Shown piece after piece: positions 10,450 to 21,964 of a DNA stretch of 64,000 bases; the first letter of the stretch is position 1; every line of letters begins with the position of its first letter. Both the position numbers and the translations under genes were made by a program. Under the pieces are notes generated by a model. The model searched no databases. It saw only the letters and a list, made by a program, of their open reading frames with translations, and was not told the DNA's origin. Source of the stretch: Nectonema munidae (Eukaryota > Nematomorpha > Nectonematoida > Nectonematidae); NCBI GenBank assembly GCA_030549495.1, contig JAUIRK010000150.1, positions 341,075-405,074 of the forward strand, given 5' to 3'.

Positions 10450-12902
10450 GCTTCATTCACTCCAAAACTATAAAAATATTCAAGCATTTTTTGAGACATG
10501 TGTAAGTTTATACTTTTCAATTTTGAAATTAGATAAATGTTCTATTAAAATCAATTCACCCTTCCGAGAAAATACAGCCTTCAAAAAATGTCCTTGTCTT
10601 TTTGACTCTTCAAAAAGTTTTAGAGTCAAATCGATCAGTTTTTGTGGCGTCCAGTTAGTGAGTATGGACCCACATGCATTCTTTGCCACATTCTAGGTAT
10701 ACATGTGTATTATTCAAATGACTATTCAAATAACCCTTCTTCATTATTATTATTATTACTATTATCATCATTTTTGTTTATAAACTTACACATAATATCT
10801 TTTCATTTAACCATAATTATCTGTCATAGTTATATTTATTTTTGTCATTAATTATTTGTCATTAACACTTCTCTGAACATCACAATTCTTCTATTCTATT
10901 AATATAGACTTATCTTTTACTATGCAAATTCTTATATATTCTTTTCACGCGCTATTTGTTGAGTAAAAGCTCCAGCCTTTCAGATTCTTTCTATTCATCA
11001 CAACCATATAACGAAAGAATCTGTTCTTTTTTAAAATTAAAACTAGATTCATCAAAGGCATCAATTAGTTTTTTAATAGTTTTTTATTATTGTTATACCT
11101 CAGCAAACTTTCTTTTAGATGCCTTGTACAAAGAGTTACAGTAGAACGATTGAAAACATTTTTAAGTGCTTTATTTATGGCTTTTTCTTGGTCACAACCA
11201 AAAATAGCTTTTATTGGACCAGTTCTTATATATATGTGCGAAAAAAAGCTAAAATAGGTTTCATAAGTAGAATCCCAATGGATAAAAATTAGACCCATAA
11301 AGATAGGATTTTCTCCTGTTTTTCTGCGAATCAATTTTCTTTCCTGGTGCACAAAAGAGGCAGCTAAATTAAATGTTCGATCGATGCCAATAATATAAGA
11401 AGCTGAAATAAACTGAGCAAGCATGCTATCAGTGTATAGTATCAATGAGCTGGGATTAGAAATGGTGACAGCACATCTTACGAACTCATGTTCATTTCCT
11501 ATATCATCGATAAAAGCTTTTGAACTTGGTCTGATAAATTCAATTTCGAAGATCTGGATAAAAGTTTGTGTTTCAAATTACTGATATATTGGGGGTTCCT
11601 TGGAATATTTTATGCAAATACTTTTAAAAGTACGATACTCTGCACTGATAGCTTTTATCTTTTTTCAACTTCGAATGATACCTTTTCAGAATACAAGCAG
11701 CATCACTTTTCTCCTCTGGTCATCAAAATGATCGGCATTATCGATTTTATAGAAATAAGTGTTAACTGAATTATGACCCCAGACTCCACAGTCGTCGATG
11801 AACTTTTCAATCGAAGAATCAAAATTTAGAATAAAAGAAATATTCTCTTTCAAACCTTCAGGTATTCTTTATAGTCAATTTATTTTTTTTATAGTCAACT
11901 TTATCAAGAAAAAATTTCAGCCATTTTTTGTACTTAGAAATTGAAAAATTTTCACTAAACTTAACAACTGAATGATCAACTTCACACTGAAGTTTCGAAT
12001 AATTGTCGTCATTTAATTTGGAAAAATGACAGAATGGGTAAACAGATTTGTGTTTAATTTTAGGTAAACCAAAAAAGAAATGATTACGATTAATATAATT
12101 TATTTTATCAAAAACGGTATATGTAAAGAGAATGTGTAAGGGATCATCACCCTTTGTATCATCATCTTTGTGAAAAATGTCTCTAATCACGTTTTTGGTG
12201 AGTTGTAAGCAGGATAAATAAGATTAATAGGTTTATTTAACACAGTGGACAATGACAAAGCAGTAAAATGTTAGACCACTTATTTAGACCACAAACATCT
12301 TTTATAGCTTTATGAAAGTCACAAACTTTCTCAAACTCATATTTTTATTGCTTTTAAAATTTTTAATAAGCTCAATTAGCAGTCAACGCTCTTAACTTTG
12401 TTGATAAAGTTTCTTGATCCTGTAAATAAACACCTGCAGAGTTGAATATGCAGTTGCCATCTTGTGAAGAAACCAAGGGTAGTAAATTTTCCCCAACGTT
12501 ATAAAACTATATTTCTTTAGAAACTGTATCTATTGGCGTGCAATAAGTTTTAAATATTGGTTCATTAAGAATCAAGTTTTTATTTCTTAAGAATATAGTT
12601 TCAGTATCGATATAAAATTTCAACATGTATAAAAACCTTAAATCAAAAATATTGAAGCCCTCAACTAAATTCAAAATGGCCTCAATACGTTTAATGCATT
12701 TTGTATATGAAAACCTTCCTCCTATCCAATTACAAGAAATACAAATATAAAGTACATTTTTGTTATACATAAAAAAGCGACACTGCTCATTTGAAAGTTT
12801 TTGACAAGATGGATGAAAATAAAAGTTGCATTCACCACAACAAATGTACTGATCATCAGAAGAACTGTAGCCACAAATATTACAATTCATTTTGCCTTCC
12901 AT
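10450..12902 (-). pseudogene. MULE (Mutator-like) transposase, broken
   Basis: Minus-strand transposase remnant. The core at 11445-11065 contains IIGIDRTFNLAASF (first catalytic Asp), a FMG..FIHWDSTYETYF segment, FGCDQEKAINKAL (second Asp) and CTRHLKESLL (the C/H block). This is the MULE-domain order seen in many invertebrate genomes. Upstream pieces at 12190-11858 and 11857-11446 continue the protein through stops and frameshifts (for example FIDDCGVWGHNSVN). The PHD-like frame at 12902-12507 is the likely N-terminus. A piece at 10689-10480 may be the C-terminus. Several interruptions make it inactive. I could not identify terminal inverted repeats. Confidence 0.75.
12507..12902 (-). CDS. 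PHD-like zinc finger frame, probable N-terminus of the MULE protein
   Basis: Open frame of 131 codons beginning MEGKMNCNICGY. Cysteines and histidine fit a PHD-type C4HC3 finger: C7, C10, C22, C25, H30, C33, C54 and C57. PHD fingers usually read histone H3 tails, which here could steer a transposase to chromatin. The remaining 70 residues have no recognised domain. It lies about 300 bp upstream of the next transposase piece on the same strand, so I read it as the first part of the MULE protein. A separate small gene cannot be excluded. Copy B carries an almost identical frame (42743-42348). Confidence 0.6.
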   Translation of the reverse strand: MEGKMNCNICGYSSSDDQYICCGECNFYFHPSCQKLSNEQCRFFMYNKNVLYICISCNWIGGRFSYTKCIKRIEAILNLVEGFNIFDLRFLYMLKFYIDTETIFLRNKNLILNEPIFKTYCTPIDTVSKEI

Positions 12903-14452
12903 TGTGCCGGGTCAAACAGACTACAAGTTTACAGTAGAAAAAAGAATTTCTAAATTAAAAAAATAGCTTTACTTTAACCTAAAAAAATTATTGATCAATC
13001 AAGAAAATGTTTAAAATTAATAATTTACAGTAGCGATAAAAAAAGGTGTCTAGTTAAGGGTAACTTTTGTTGTGAATTTAATGAAACAGATGAGTAGACG
13101 GTTTGCAGTCTAAAATAACCAAGTCGTACAGAATATAGATCGTTTAGAACTTCAATGAATTTCTTGATAAAAGTTTGATATTTTTACACAAAAGTATCTA
13201 TCTTAAAAAAATTACCCAAAAGTGAAAAATATCAACAAATAAAAACTAAATGTTGAAAAATTCATGCTACATATTATAAAACTAAAAGAAATGATGATTG
13301 CATAGGGTGTTGAATCATAATGAGTATTGATGTACAATTAAAAGAATACAAGACTAAAATTAAACCCATGGCTAAAGATTTAAAATCCAGTGTTCATACA
13401 AAACTATACATTATACCAAAAGACTATTCTATTATAAACTTAAACTAAATTAAAAAAACAACTTATAAGGATTTTAAAAATAAAAAACTCAAATTAATCT
13501 TAAATGATGAATAACTTCAATTATCCCTTTACTTACATAGAAAAAGTAAAATAATCGCCATTTTTTTAAAAAAATTTAAAAAAAAAGTCGGGAGGGTTTT
13601 GTCCGGCCCGACAAATTTTTATGGTTACGAATTCTCTATGGACCATATTTCTAGCTCTGGTGCTCCACCTGGACCATGCTGAGAATCTGTACGCCTTTTT
13701 GAAAAAGATCGCATCAAACTTGGGAATCTTCATTGAAATTTGTCTAAAATTTGTAGTGAGTACAATGCTTTTCAAAATATCACGATGCTGACATTTGTAT
13801 GATGTGCACAATTTTCTTCCTTACTTTTGTGCAGCAACTTTTAGAAAGAAAACGTCTCCATTGTTTGCTTTGTTACAGCGCTTGCTGCCTCCCATCCAGA
13901 CAAAACGTTATTTCTCATGATGCAAAATGAATCAGCCCCTTTCTCTCTTCCCTTCAGAGTGTTCAGTCCAGAATGAATATTCTTGGAATCATCAAAGCTT
14001 ACGTAAAATACATGTTTACCTAGACTAACTCAGATTGAACATAATTCGCTCGTATAGAAGAGAAAAAGAAGAGAAGCATGAAATTTATTTACAACATTTT
14101 ATTTTCATATTCGCATCACAAGGCTGCACGAATTTTTTGGTGACTTAAAAATAGCCCTATAGGTAAAAACCGTTTTTTGAAAAAAAACCCCTTGGGAAAA
14201 ACTCTTTTAGAAATAAATTTTGAATCATTTTTAAAGAAATCCTTTTCAAATTATCCATTATTATCATTTAATTAATCATTTGATATTATTTTTTATTGGT
14301 GGTAGTGTCTTAATTTAACAACTGTAGATTTCACATACTTTAACTAGCTGAGAAACAAACTAAATAAAAATACTTTTTAAAAAGTTAAAAATGTACTTAA
14401 TCTATTTATAACAGCTGTCAGAATTCTTAGTTAATTTTTAAATGATTTTGCG
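12903..14452. other. AT-rich stretch without recognisable gene
   Basis: No supported coding frame. The frame at 13566-13811 changes length between copies because of a one-base difference (GGCCC against GGACCC) and has no recognisable domain. Confidence 0.6.
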
Positions 14453-14460
14453 TTTTTAGA

Positions 14461-14640
14461 GGTCCTCGGACATTTCGCCCCATTATTTTCATAAGACAAT
14501 TCGTCCCATGGACAATTCGCCCCATTATTTTCATAAGACAGTTAGTCCCTTGGACAATTCGCCCTATTATTTTCATAAGACATTTAGTCTCATGGACAAT
14601 TCGCCCCACTATTTTTATAAGAGAATGCGCTCTATTATTT
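14461..14640. repeat. 42-bp subterminal tandem repeat
   Basis: About four imperfect copies of a 42-bp unit, each GGACA.TTCGCCC.ATTATT followed by TTCATAAGACA, at the left end of the MITE. A single inverted version lies near the right end (15100-15130). Short frames on both strands here are artefacts of the repeat. Confidence 0.85.
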
Positions 14641-15142
14641 TTATAAAACCTCTATATCAAAAGCATTTATCAAATTTAGACATGATTATGAATAAACTTC
14701 ATAATTTCTCCTATTTTACGAAATGAGCTTCAGATCTTCACCTATTCACGGCAACTTCATACGTTCGCCTACTTCACACACTTTCCGCTTTCCGATAAAA
14801 ATATTATTACTCTTTTCTAATTCCTTTATTGAAAAAAATATTTAGCGGCTTGGCTTGGGTCTTTTTTTATGCTTCACTCTACTGTCATTTTTCATTTTTA
14901 TAATTTATATCTTTATCAAATAGGACAATTAATCATTTTTATTTATAATTATTTAAAAGTGATAAAAATATTAAGAGATAAAATGATTAATTGGAAATAA
15001 TTTAATAGAGATAAAATAAACAAGAATATAAAATTTTTTAATAATTTTACACATATAATAAACAAAGATGGATGAAACAAATAGCCTATGAGACAATTTG
15101 TCCATGGGATGAATTGTCTAAGGGCCGAAATGTCTGTCGACC
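14461..15142. mobile_element. 682-bp non-autonomous inverted-repeat transposon (MITE)
   Basis: Left end GGTCCTCGGACATTTCG and right end CGAAATGTCTGTCGACC are imperfect inverted repeats, flanked on both sides by the 8-bp duplication TTTTTAGA (14453-14460 and 15143-15150). Inside each end are copies of a GGACAATTCG-type motif in opposite orientation. There is no transposase. An 8-bp duplication fits hAT, Merlin or P. The GG start is unlike typical hAT ends (CA) and resembles Merlin, but the superfamily is open. The copy at 44305-44986 has the same flanking duplication. Confidence 0.85.
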
Positions 15143-15611
15143 TTTTTAGACTTAAATAATTTTATAAAAAGTGATTAAATTACCATTTTTGTATACTATG
15201 ATTCTTTACAATATGTAAAAAACACAAGTGCTACCAAATCACCCTATAAGGGTTAGCTACGTTGGCTTTTATTGCTTATAAAAACTTGAAAATATCAAAT
15301 AAACACTCATTCTTTATGCCTCCTATTATTTTGAAATTATTCTGAGAACAGACGTTTTCATTTTAAAATAGTGAAAATTGCTTTATTAGTTTATTTTGTT
15401 TCCTTTCTCTTTTATGTTAATTATGCAGCAAATTTTGAGTAAAAGGCAAGGTGCATCAGGTGTATTTTCATTGACAAGCCACTGATGTACGGCTTATGTC
15501 AAACTATGAACAAATTCGTATCGATGAGGAATCGAATCCAGAGGCTTCCGTGCTATGTCCATCATCTCAACCAACCTGCCATGTCACCCATAGATAGAGT
15601 ATGCTGTAGGG

Positions 15612-15825
15612 CAGCCTTTTTCAAACTTTTTTTACTGCGACCCAATGCAAGAACCACGGTTTGCATCGCGACCCATAATACTTAGGTATAATAAGACAAA
15701 CTCTCTTCACTAGGTTCATTTATTCAGCATCGACTATTTATATGTCCTTTCTTTTTTGTCATGACCCATTTTATTTTTCCCGCGACCCACTGAAGGGTCG
15801 GGACCCATCAGTTTGGAAAACGCTG
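15612..15825. mobile_element. 214-bp hAT-type MITE
   Basis: Begins CAGCCTTTTTCAAACT and ends, read inward from the right, CAGCGTTTTCCAAACTGATG. It has GCGACCC-rich subterminal blocks typical of hAT elements. The 8-bp target duplication CTGTAGGG flanks it at 15604-15611 and 15826-15833. There is no coding capacity. Confidence 0.9.
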
Positions 15826-15833
15826 CTGTAGGG

Positions 15834-17214
15834 GATACGTCAAATTAGTTTTCAAAAAACTTAAGTTATGCTGTAAAAATTTTTATTTTTGTTGAAGCTC
15901 TATAATTTTTTTTGATAGACTTTTTTTCCTTAAAAGTTATTATAAAAGGCAAATCATTGCAAAATATTAAAAGTTATATTACTTTTTGTAGATTTTTGTA
16001 CCTTCCACCAATTTAGCTTTTAAACTATTTTTGAATGATGCTGAGAAATATGAAATAATGCAATCTTAATTTATTGTTTTATTTTTCTTTGCACAATTAT
16101 AACTTCAGTTTATACCCTTGCTCAATCCTACCCTAAATATCCAATAACAATAAGCCATTATCATCACTAACCCATACATTCTACAAAACAGTCTAGTGTC
16201 TACAGCCATGAAAATCTTCCAAATTTTCTTTTCTATTTCAGAAAGACCCACAAAGACTAAACTTACACTTTGAAGACTAAATTCCAGCAGTTTTGGAAGC
16301 CTATCAGCTCCAGCTGGAAAGTGCTTAGAAATCTCCATACCTACCCTTTCCCCTGAATCAATCACATTTTTTCATATAAACATCGCAGGGTGTCTAGTAG
16401 ACTCTTTTTCAGACTACATTCACTCATATAAAACTAGCCAACCTTCAGTTTTTTGTTTTCAGTTGTTTTCTCTATCAATCAAATATTCTTTCATCAATTC
16501 CTGTAATGTGCCTGGTAGACTACTTCATTTTCAAATGAAAAGCCTATTCCACACCCCCCCCCCCCCCCCCAAACATTTTTGAATTTTTTTAAACTAGTGT
16601 ATATTCTGCAATTCTAATTTAAAATATTTTCGCTGGAAGTTTAGTATTTAAATTCACCAAATGTGTAAAAAAATATAAAGTAGTTTTATAAATTTATGAC
16701 TCTAGGTATGCTCTGAATACACTGTATTTTAAAGGATTGCTCGAATATTTGGTCTCCCTTGGTATTTCCAGACGACTAATTTTGAAAATTGCAACAAAAA
16801 AATTTCGCCCCAATAATTTTGAGGATGTGCGCCCCTGTTTCTAACCACAAGACATACTTAAGTCCCAAGACCTTGTCAAGACATATTGTAACTTACACAT
16901 GCATGTACACACGTATATATATGTACTTTGCTTCAACAAACCACGGTTTTTTCTCTTCTTTCATCACTTTGAAAACTTATACCACTCTACATGGCAAAAC
17001 TTCTTGGATCTATGCTTCCTCACAAAAGGCTAACCATGAGCCACGTGCAAGGCTATCAATGAGCTAAAAGAAGATACCACAGAAGTTAGATCCAGAAAGC
17101 CATACAATTTGAATAAATAAAGTTTTCTTACTACGCTTACGTTCAGCGTTACAGGGAGGCCATTTTAGAACACCCCTTCATTTTTCAAACTATTGAATAT
17201 TTTTACAAAATCTC
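15834..17214. other. Stretch without supported gene; poly-C tract
   Basis: Contains a 17-C run at 16554-16570 (15 C in copy B), a slippage-prone homopolymer. The frames at 16105-16365 and 16789-17067 show no domain and are not called. Confidence 0.6.
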
Positions 17215-17335
17215 GCGTGAACACATTTAATAATTGATTGTGAATTAGATGGTGTCATTTATTTTTCACAAAAATCAATCAAACCTGTCAAAAAATCAAT
17301 CAATGCCAAATATCAATGTGGTTAAGTTGGTTCAA
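17215..17335 (-). repeat. Lone, inverted monomer of satellite array 2
   Basis: On the minus strand the segment TTGATTGATTTTTTGACAGG and the following TTTGATTGATTTTTGTG.AAAA match the monomer of the array at 24905-26100. Only this core is alignable by eye, so the limits are approximate. Confidence 0.6.
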
Positions 17336-17749
17336 TTTACATTCAATTTAGTTCAATTTTAGTTCAGTTTAGTTCAATACTACATTTATTTTATATATTA
17401 CACAGTCTATAAAATAATTTTCTTTCTTGATATAATAATGATTTTATGCATCTCATAAATAGGAATGGACCAAATTTCTAATCAAAGCGACCTGAGATCA
17501 TGTTTGATATAAGTCCATAAAATTAAAATTATATTTAAAGAGGCGACGCATACACTATAATAATTATCACAAGTCCACACAGTAGAATTGCAACAAATAA
17601 GTCAAACAGATAATTTTAACAACCGACATTGCTAGACATTACTTTATTATAGACACATCTACTAGGTGACACCAATAGGGAAACTTACAACTCACTATCC
17701 TCAGACCACATTCCCATACAGACATCTATACACTTCAAACTCTCAAAAA

Positions 17750-18193
17750 ACCACATCAAATCGAGAACCTCCAACATTCTCCAGTTTAAGATCTGATATC
17801 CTTTTTGAATCTCATATTGATCTTTCCCTATGTTCCTATGATATGTTAAAATTAATTGAGTCATGGAAAATATTAGATGAACTTTCTTTATCAGATCACC
17901 TATTCATCGAAATTATTCTGAATTTAGATTATTCCAATGGAAGTAATAACTTTATTTTTTTGAAAAAGTTTAACTCTTTATTGAATCGTTGGAGTCTAAA
18001 CTTGATAATGCTACCGTTTTAAGCAACGAACCAGGCTCTTCTTATGACATCGATATATTTGCTGAAAGTTTGAAAAACTGTTTATATACAGCTTTGCAGG
18101 TCTTGTGTTTTGAGGTAAAGTGCAAAAAGACTTTTGGTAGCCGGCTTTGCATAATTTGCGGAAAAAGGTAAGATATGCATATCGCAAATTCAA
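17750..18193 (+). pseudogene. LINE family 1-like ORF2 fragment (endonuclease C-terminus)
   Basis: Plus-strand relic whose translation (SLRSDILFESHIDLSLC, then SWKILDELSLSDHLF) parallels the family 1 endonuclease, including the HIDL and SDHLF catalytic-site segments. Past a frameshift near 18000 it continues with DIDIFAESLKN and a basic LRKK-type segment equivalent to the ORF2 linker. It stops at about 18193, where a minus-strand LINE relic begins. It is diverged from LINE family 1 and so older. Confidence 0.78.
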
Positions 18194-19450
18194 ATGAGGT
18201 TACGAGATAGGATGTAGTGAAGTAGACGTTTGCGAATGATTTTTTAGAAAAGTTTGCCTAGGATGGGTAGTGCTGATTGGTCGCCAATTTTGAATATTTA
18301 TTGAGTTTAAGAATGAGTTTGAGTTTACTTATTTTGCAAACGTTGGGGAAATGTGAGTAAGTAAGGCATCCAAGGAGTAGGTGTTTATTTAGAATGTGTA
18401 TTGATTTCTTACCTTGTTTGAGTGAGATATGTTCGAAGCTAGATGGAGCATTTTTTCTGAGAGAATTTATTGCTGTGTTTAATTCGTTTAGAGTGATAGG
18501 GGAAAGGTAGTTGGATGGAGTGTGTGATATTTTTAGCGTGTTCTCGGATGTGGTGGAAAGGGAGGTCAGAAGAGATCGAGTAAGGGGGAAAGATCGTTGA
18601 TAAAATGGAGGGTTGTAGTGTGTGGTATGATGGGTTGAGCAGGGGAGTATTGTTTCAGTGAGAATAGAAAGTTTTTTCTTTTTAGTTAGCGATGATGTTC
18701 CATGGATTGTTTGAGTGCTGAATGGTGAATTTTACCGATGCGTTCTTTTAGCATGAAGTATTGCCTGTTAATATTCTTTTTTACTAGCAGAATGGATGGA
18801 AATCATTGAGGGGATCGGGGATTTTCTTAGGGTTTTGATGATGCTTTCAGTTTGTTTTTAGGTATGTTTAGGTGTCCAGAAATAGGCGTTTTCTTTTACG
18901 AAATGTGTTGATAAGAGTGGAGGATAAGATGGAATGTGAAGCATGATCATTCAGGGATAGTGCCTTTTTATCGATGGATGTGGGAGAAGAGAGAGATGGC
19001 AATGTTGGCAGAGGGGTTGAGATATCTGAGCCAGTGAGGGGTGTTCTTTTTCATGGTGTTGTTATAGCTTTTGATAGTTTTAGTCTTTATGAGAATCTGA
19101 AAAGTTATGAAAGATTGATCAGAAGCTAATGGGATGTCATAGTCGACCAAATAAATATGAGATTGAGAGTATTTGAAGTGGTTATTGTGAGGTCAATGTG
19201 AGATCTGTATTGTTCGTTGTTACAAGAACGTTGGTATGTATTGTTTTTAGAGTTGTCAGCGAGAAATAGGTTGTTTGAGTATAAGAAATTGATGAATTGT
19301 TGTCCTCGTGGATTTTTTTGTGGTCTCAGATGTGTGATCGTGCGTTAAGACATGTGTTGAATATATGTCTAAGGAGATTAATAGCCCTGGTCCTAGATAT
19401 TTGATGTATGCAATTTTATCTGTTGGTAGTGATTTAATGTTGTTCATTTT
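18194..19450 (-). pseudogene. LINE family 2-like ORF2 relic (endonuclease to early RT)
   Basis: Minus-strand relic. From right to left: LFLADNSKN.T and SHIDLTIT (endonuclease), DQSFITFQI (endonuclease end), a linker, then ELNTAINSLRKN and SHFPNVCKISKLKLI and ILGKLF.KIIRKRLL, which follow the family 2 RT N-terminus. It breaks off at 18194 before motif A, abutting the opposed relic. It has many stops and frameshifts. The minus-strand sequence to about 20060 may be its 5' part, but I could not align it confidently. Confidence 0.78.
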
Positions 19451-19843
19451 GTGGATAACTTATTGTGTGTCTATTGTCGTTATATATTTATTTGTTTTGG
19501 GAATTTTTATTGTTGTTTATTAGTGATTCTCTTTCATTTATTTGTAGCTTTTAGTGTTAATATGATGAACTGTTTATTAAAAAGGGTTTGTCATGGATTC
19601 TCTTACTAAATGAAATAGTCGTATTTGTATGTTTTTTGGATATTTTAATGGTGTTCGAGTATGTTGCATGTTGTATTTTTAGGACCAGTTTTTGTTAATG
19701 TCTTCTTCCCAGAGTGAGAGTTTATGGGTTTTGATTTTGAATGATATTTGTTTATTGAGTTTATTAATGTGCGTATATAATGAATTATGTTTTTTGATTT
19801 CACTTATGAGTGATTTAATTATTGTACTAAAGATTGGTAAGAG

Positions 19844-20570
19844 CTGCATTGATGTTTCCTTTAGGAATGTAGAGTTTGTCTGCCTGTAATATGACATTTG
19901 TGAGAGTTTAATTTAATGAGTGAACTTTGCTTGTATGTAAAAGATGAGTTCAAGCTTAGTGATATTGGTTAGAATATATGTCCAGAATGAGTTCTAGTTG
20001 GCTTTTTTTTCTAATTTTTGTGGGTTCTGGACTGGATGTGGTTTTTTGAGAGTTTGAAGTGAATAGACGGCGTGACTTTTTATACATACTTACCAAAAAA
20101 TTGTTTCTGGATAAAAAAGAAATAAAAAGTTTGTGAGCGCAGTGAATTCTTATCTCGCATACGCTTCACCACATCTTTAGCACGCGTGTGTGGTTTATTT
20201 TATCGGGCTAGTGTACGTTTAGTTTATTTGTAGTGTTCCTAGCTTAAATCTTAGTCAAATATTAAAACGCTTATAACTTTCACATTTCTCAACAAAATGC
20301 ATCATGCGATATACCAAATTAAAGCATTTTTATGGGCTTTCAGAATACATTACTTTTATCATAAGTACTTAAGAAATACCATTTTACTGTTTATATTTTC
20401 CATGGGCTTCATACCATTAATTAGCAGATAAGGGATGCATTTTAAACTAAAACAATAATATATTTGAAGAAATATTTTTTCAGTATAAAGAGTTTAGAAA
20501 ACTCTTCTCTAATATGTAATGATATATTCTCATAACCTGTACGGTTGAACGCGGGTAGACAACTTGTGTG
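19844..20570. other. Single-copy stretch after the duplication edge
   Basis: Begins where copy A leaves the shared sequence. Up to about 20060 it may continue the minus-strand LINE relic. The rest is AT-rich with no supported frame. Confidence 0.5.
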
Positions 20571-20666
20571 TTATCTCCAACCCGTATATTACGATGATTC
20601 TTCTCCAACCTGTATACTACGATGATTCATCTCCAACCTGTATACTACGATGATTCATCTTCAACC
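20571..20666. repeat. About 30-bp minisatellite
   Basis: Three to four copies of a unit containing CAACCTGTATACTACGATGA, followed by an AT-only ATATAATATTT tract. Confidence 0.8.
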
Positions 20667-20714
20667 ATATAATATTTAATATATAATTCTATATTATAAT
20701 ATATAATATTTCAC

Positions 20715-21960
20715 TGGATGGAACCTTAAGGTGAATTACTCTAAATGCAAGTTCATCATCTTTGGCGCTAATTGTCCCAAAAATAACCCGCCAACTATAG
20801 GGAACATTCCCCGAGTTCGCCACCTAAAATATCTAGGAATCAATTGGGATGCAGGATTTAGTTTTCATCGTGAAGCTCACGAAAAGATAAAAAAAAAAAG
20901 GGGAAGAAGGATCTAGCGCTATATGGATGTCTTAAAGACCTTGGGGTCAATTCCACGGTGGTAGGCAAGGTCATTAAAATCCTGACAATGCCGAAATTGA
21001 CTTATGGAAACTCAATTTTGGGATGCCTTCCCTCAACTTGGACCAACAAAATAGACGACTTGTGTACAAACTTTTTTGGACTGTTTATGGCAACCCTTTC
21101 AATATTGCTCATGTCGGACCTCCTTTTCTTGCTTCCAGAAAAGGTTCGAGAAATTAAATAAAAAGTTTATTGAAAAACTAAGGACACAGAAGCATTGCCC
21201 ACAATTATGCGAAGCTTGGGACCCCACTTAAACCCAGGCTGAAGCGTTTTTGGGTGTATATGCTAAAAAAAGAGAAAAGTTATCCTAGGTGATTATCCAT
21301 ATACAATAGCCACAAGCAATGGGGAATTCTGCGTTCTACGATATAGTTCTGTTTTTTTCTCAGTTCTAGATCCGCCAAATTAAATTTAGGATTGGCACAA
21401 GCAGTGCCCGCCCTACCTATATAATTTTGGGGCACGTGCCCCCCCCTCCCTGTATTAATCTTTGCCCCCCCCCCCCCTCCTAAAATTTTTGGTTTTGCCC
21501 CATGCACTTTTTAAAGGAAAAATAAATAAGCAAAAATTGTAAACAATAATCTTATATAAATGCTGGTGTATGTGTATGTATAATATGAGATTTCTATAGG
21601 TTTTTATACAGAAGTACTTCATGCTTTTCAGCAAAGTAATATAGGATATAAAGTAATTATGAAAAGTAATTATAAATTTTTTGAAAATGTGTTTCTTTGC
21701 CCTATTTCAGCCCCCTTGTAGCGCGGGCACTGGGCACAAGGTATAAGTCCAAAACAGTTTCATGTTACGAGCTAGGTTAGGCATAGTCGGTAATCTGGCC
21801 TCTGTAGGAGTCCGCTTCTAGGACCGTTTAAACATTCCAATATTAAAAGATATATCCTAGGGACGACATTTAGGAATGGAGTCAAATTGCAGGGGTAGAT
21901 TGTTCCTAACCTAGCATGCCCTAAATTATGTATATCTTTCTTAACCGCTATAACATGTAT
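20715..21960 (+). pseudogene. LINE RT C-terminal relic, split by a MITE
   Basis: Plus-strand remnant: NYSKCKFIIFG and VRHLKYLGINWD (the post-motif-C 'KYLG' block) at 20731-20916, then a frameshift and KLTYGNSILGCLPSTWTNKID. Coding-like sequence may continue to about 21960 on the far side of the hAT MITE at 21402-21732, but is too decayed to assign. There are no endonuclease or catalytic RT motifs. This is a third or fourth LINE family in the window. Confidence 0.65.
21402..21732. mobile_element. 331-bp hAT-type MITE
   Basis: Ends are CAGTGCCCGCCCTAC and, read inward from the right, CAGTGCCCGCGCTACAAG. The 8-bp duplication GGCACAAG flanks it (21394-21401 and 21733-21740). It contains G/C homopolymer runs near 21437-21478. 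The minus-strand frame at 21280-21507 is glycine-rich only because of these runs. It is absent from copy B because this stretch was not duplicated. Confidence 0.9.
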
Positions 21961-21964
21961 CAAA

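Larger units (their letters stand above)
1..19843. repeat. Segmental duplication, copy A
   Basis: This block recurs in the same orientation at 29875-49692. The first base matches 29875 and the match stops at 19843/49692, inside a LINE relic. The offset drifts only between about 29838 and 29877 because of small indels. Sampled lines are nearly identical (about 99% by eye), except around 5.3-6.1 kb. Two small transposons inside keep the same target-site duplications in both copies, so this is one duplicated locus rather than two independent sets of insertions. The left edge lies outside the window, because the LINE at position 1 is cut by the window border. Confidence 0.95.

Noticed and set aside
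14427-14726. Repetitive 60- and 72-residue frames
   Set aside because: Artefacts of the 42-bp tandem repeat (a multiple of three keeps the frame open) in the MITE.
16105-17067. Frames at 16105-16365 and 16789-17067
   Set aside because: No recognisable motif and nothing in the context supporting expression. Not called.
21280-21507. Glycine-rich 75-residue frame
   Set aside because: Produced by G/C homopolymers inside a hAT MITE.
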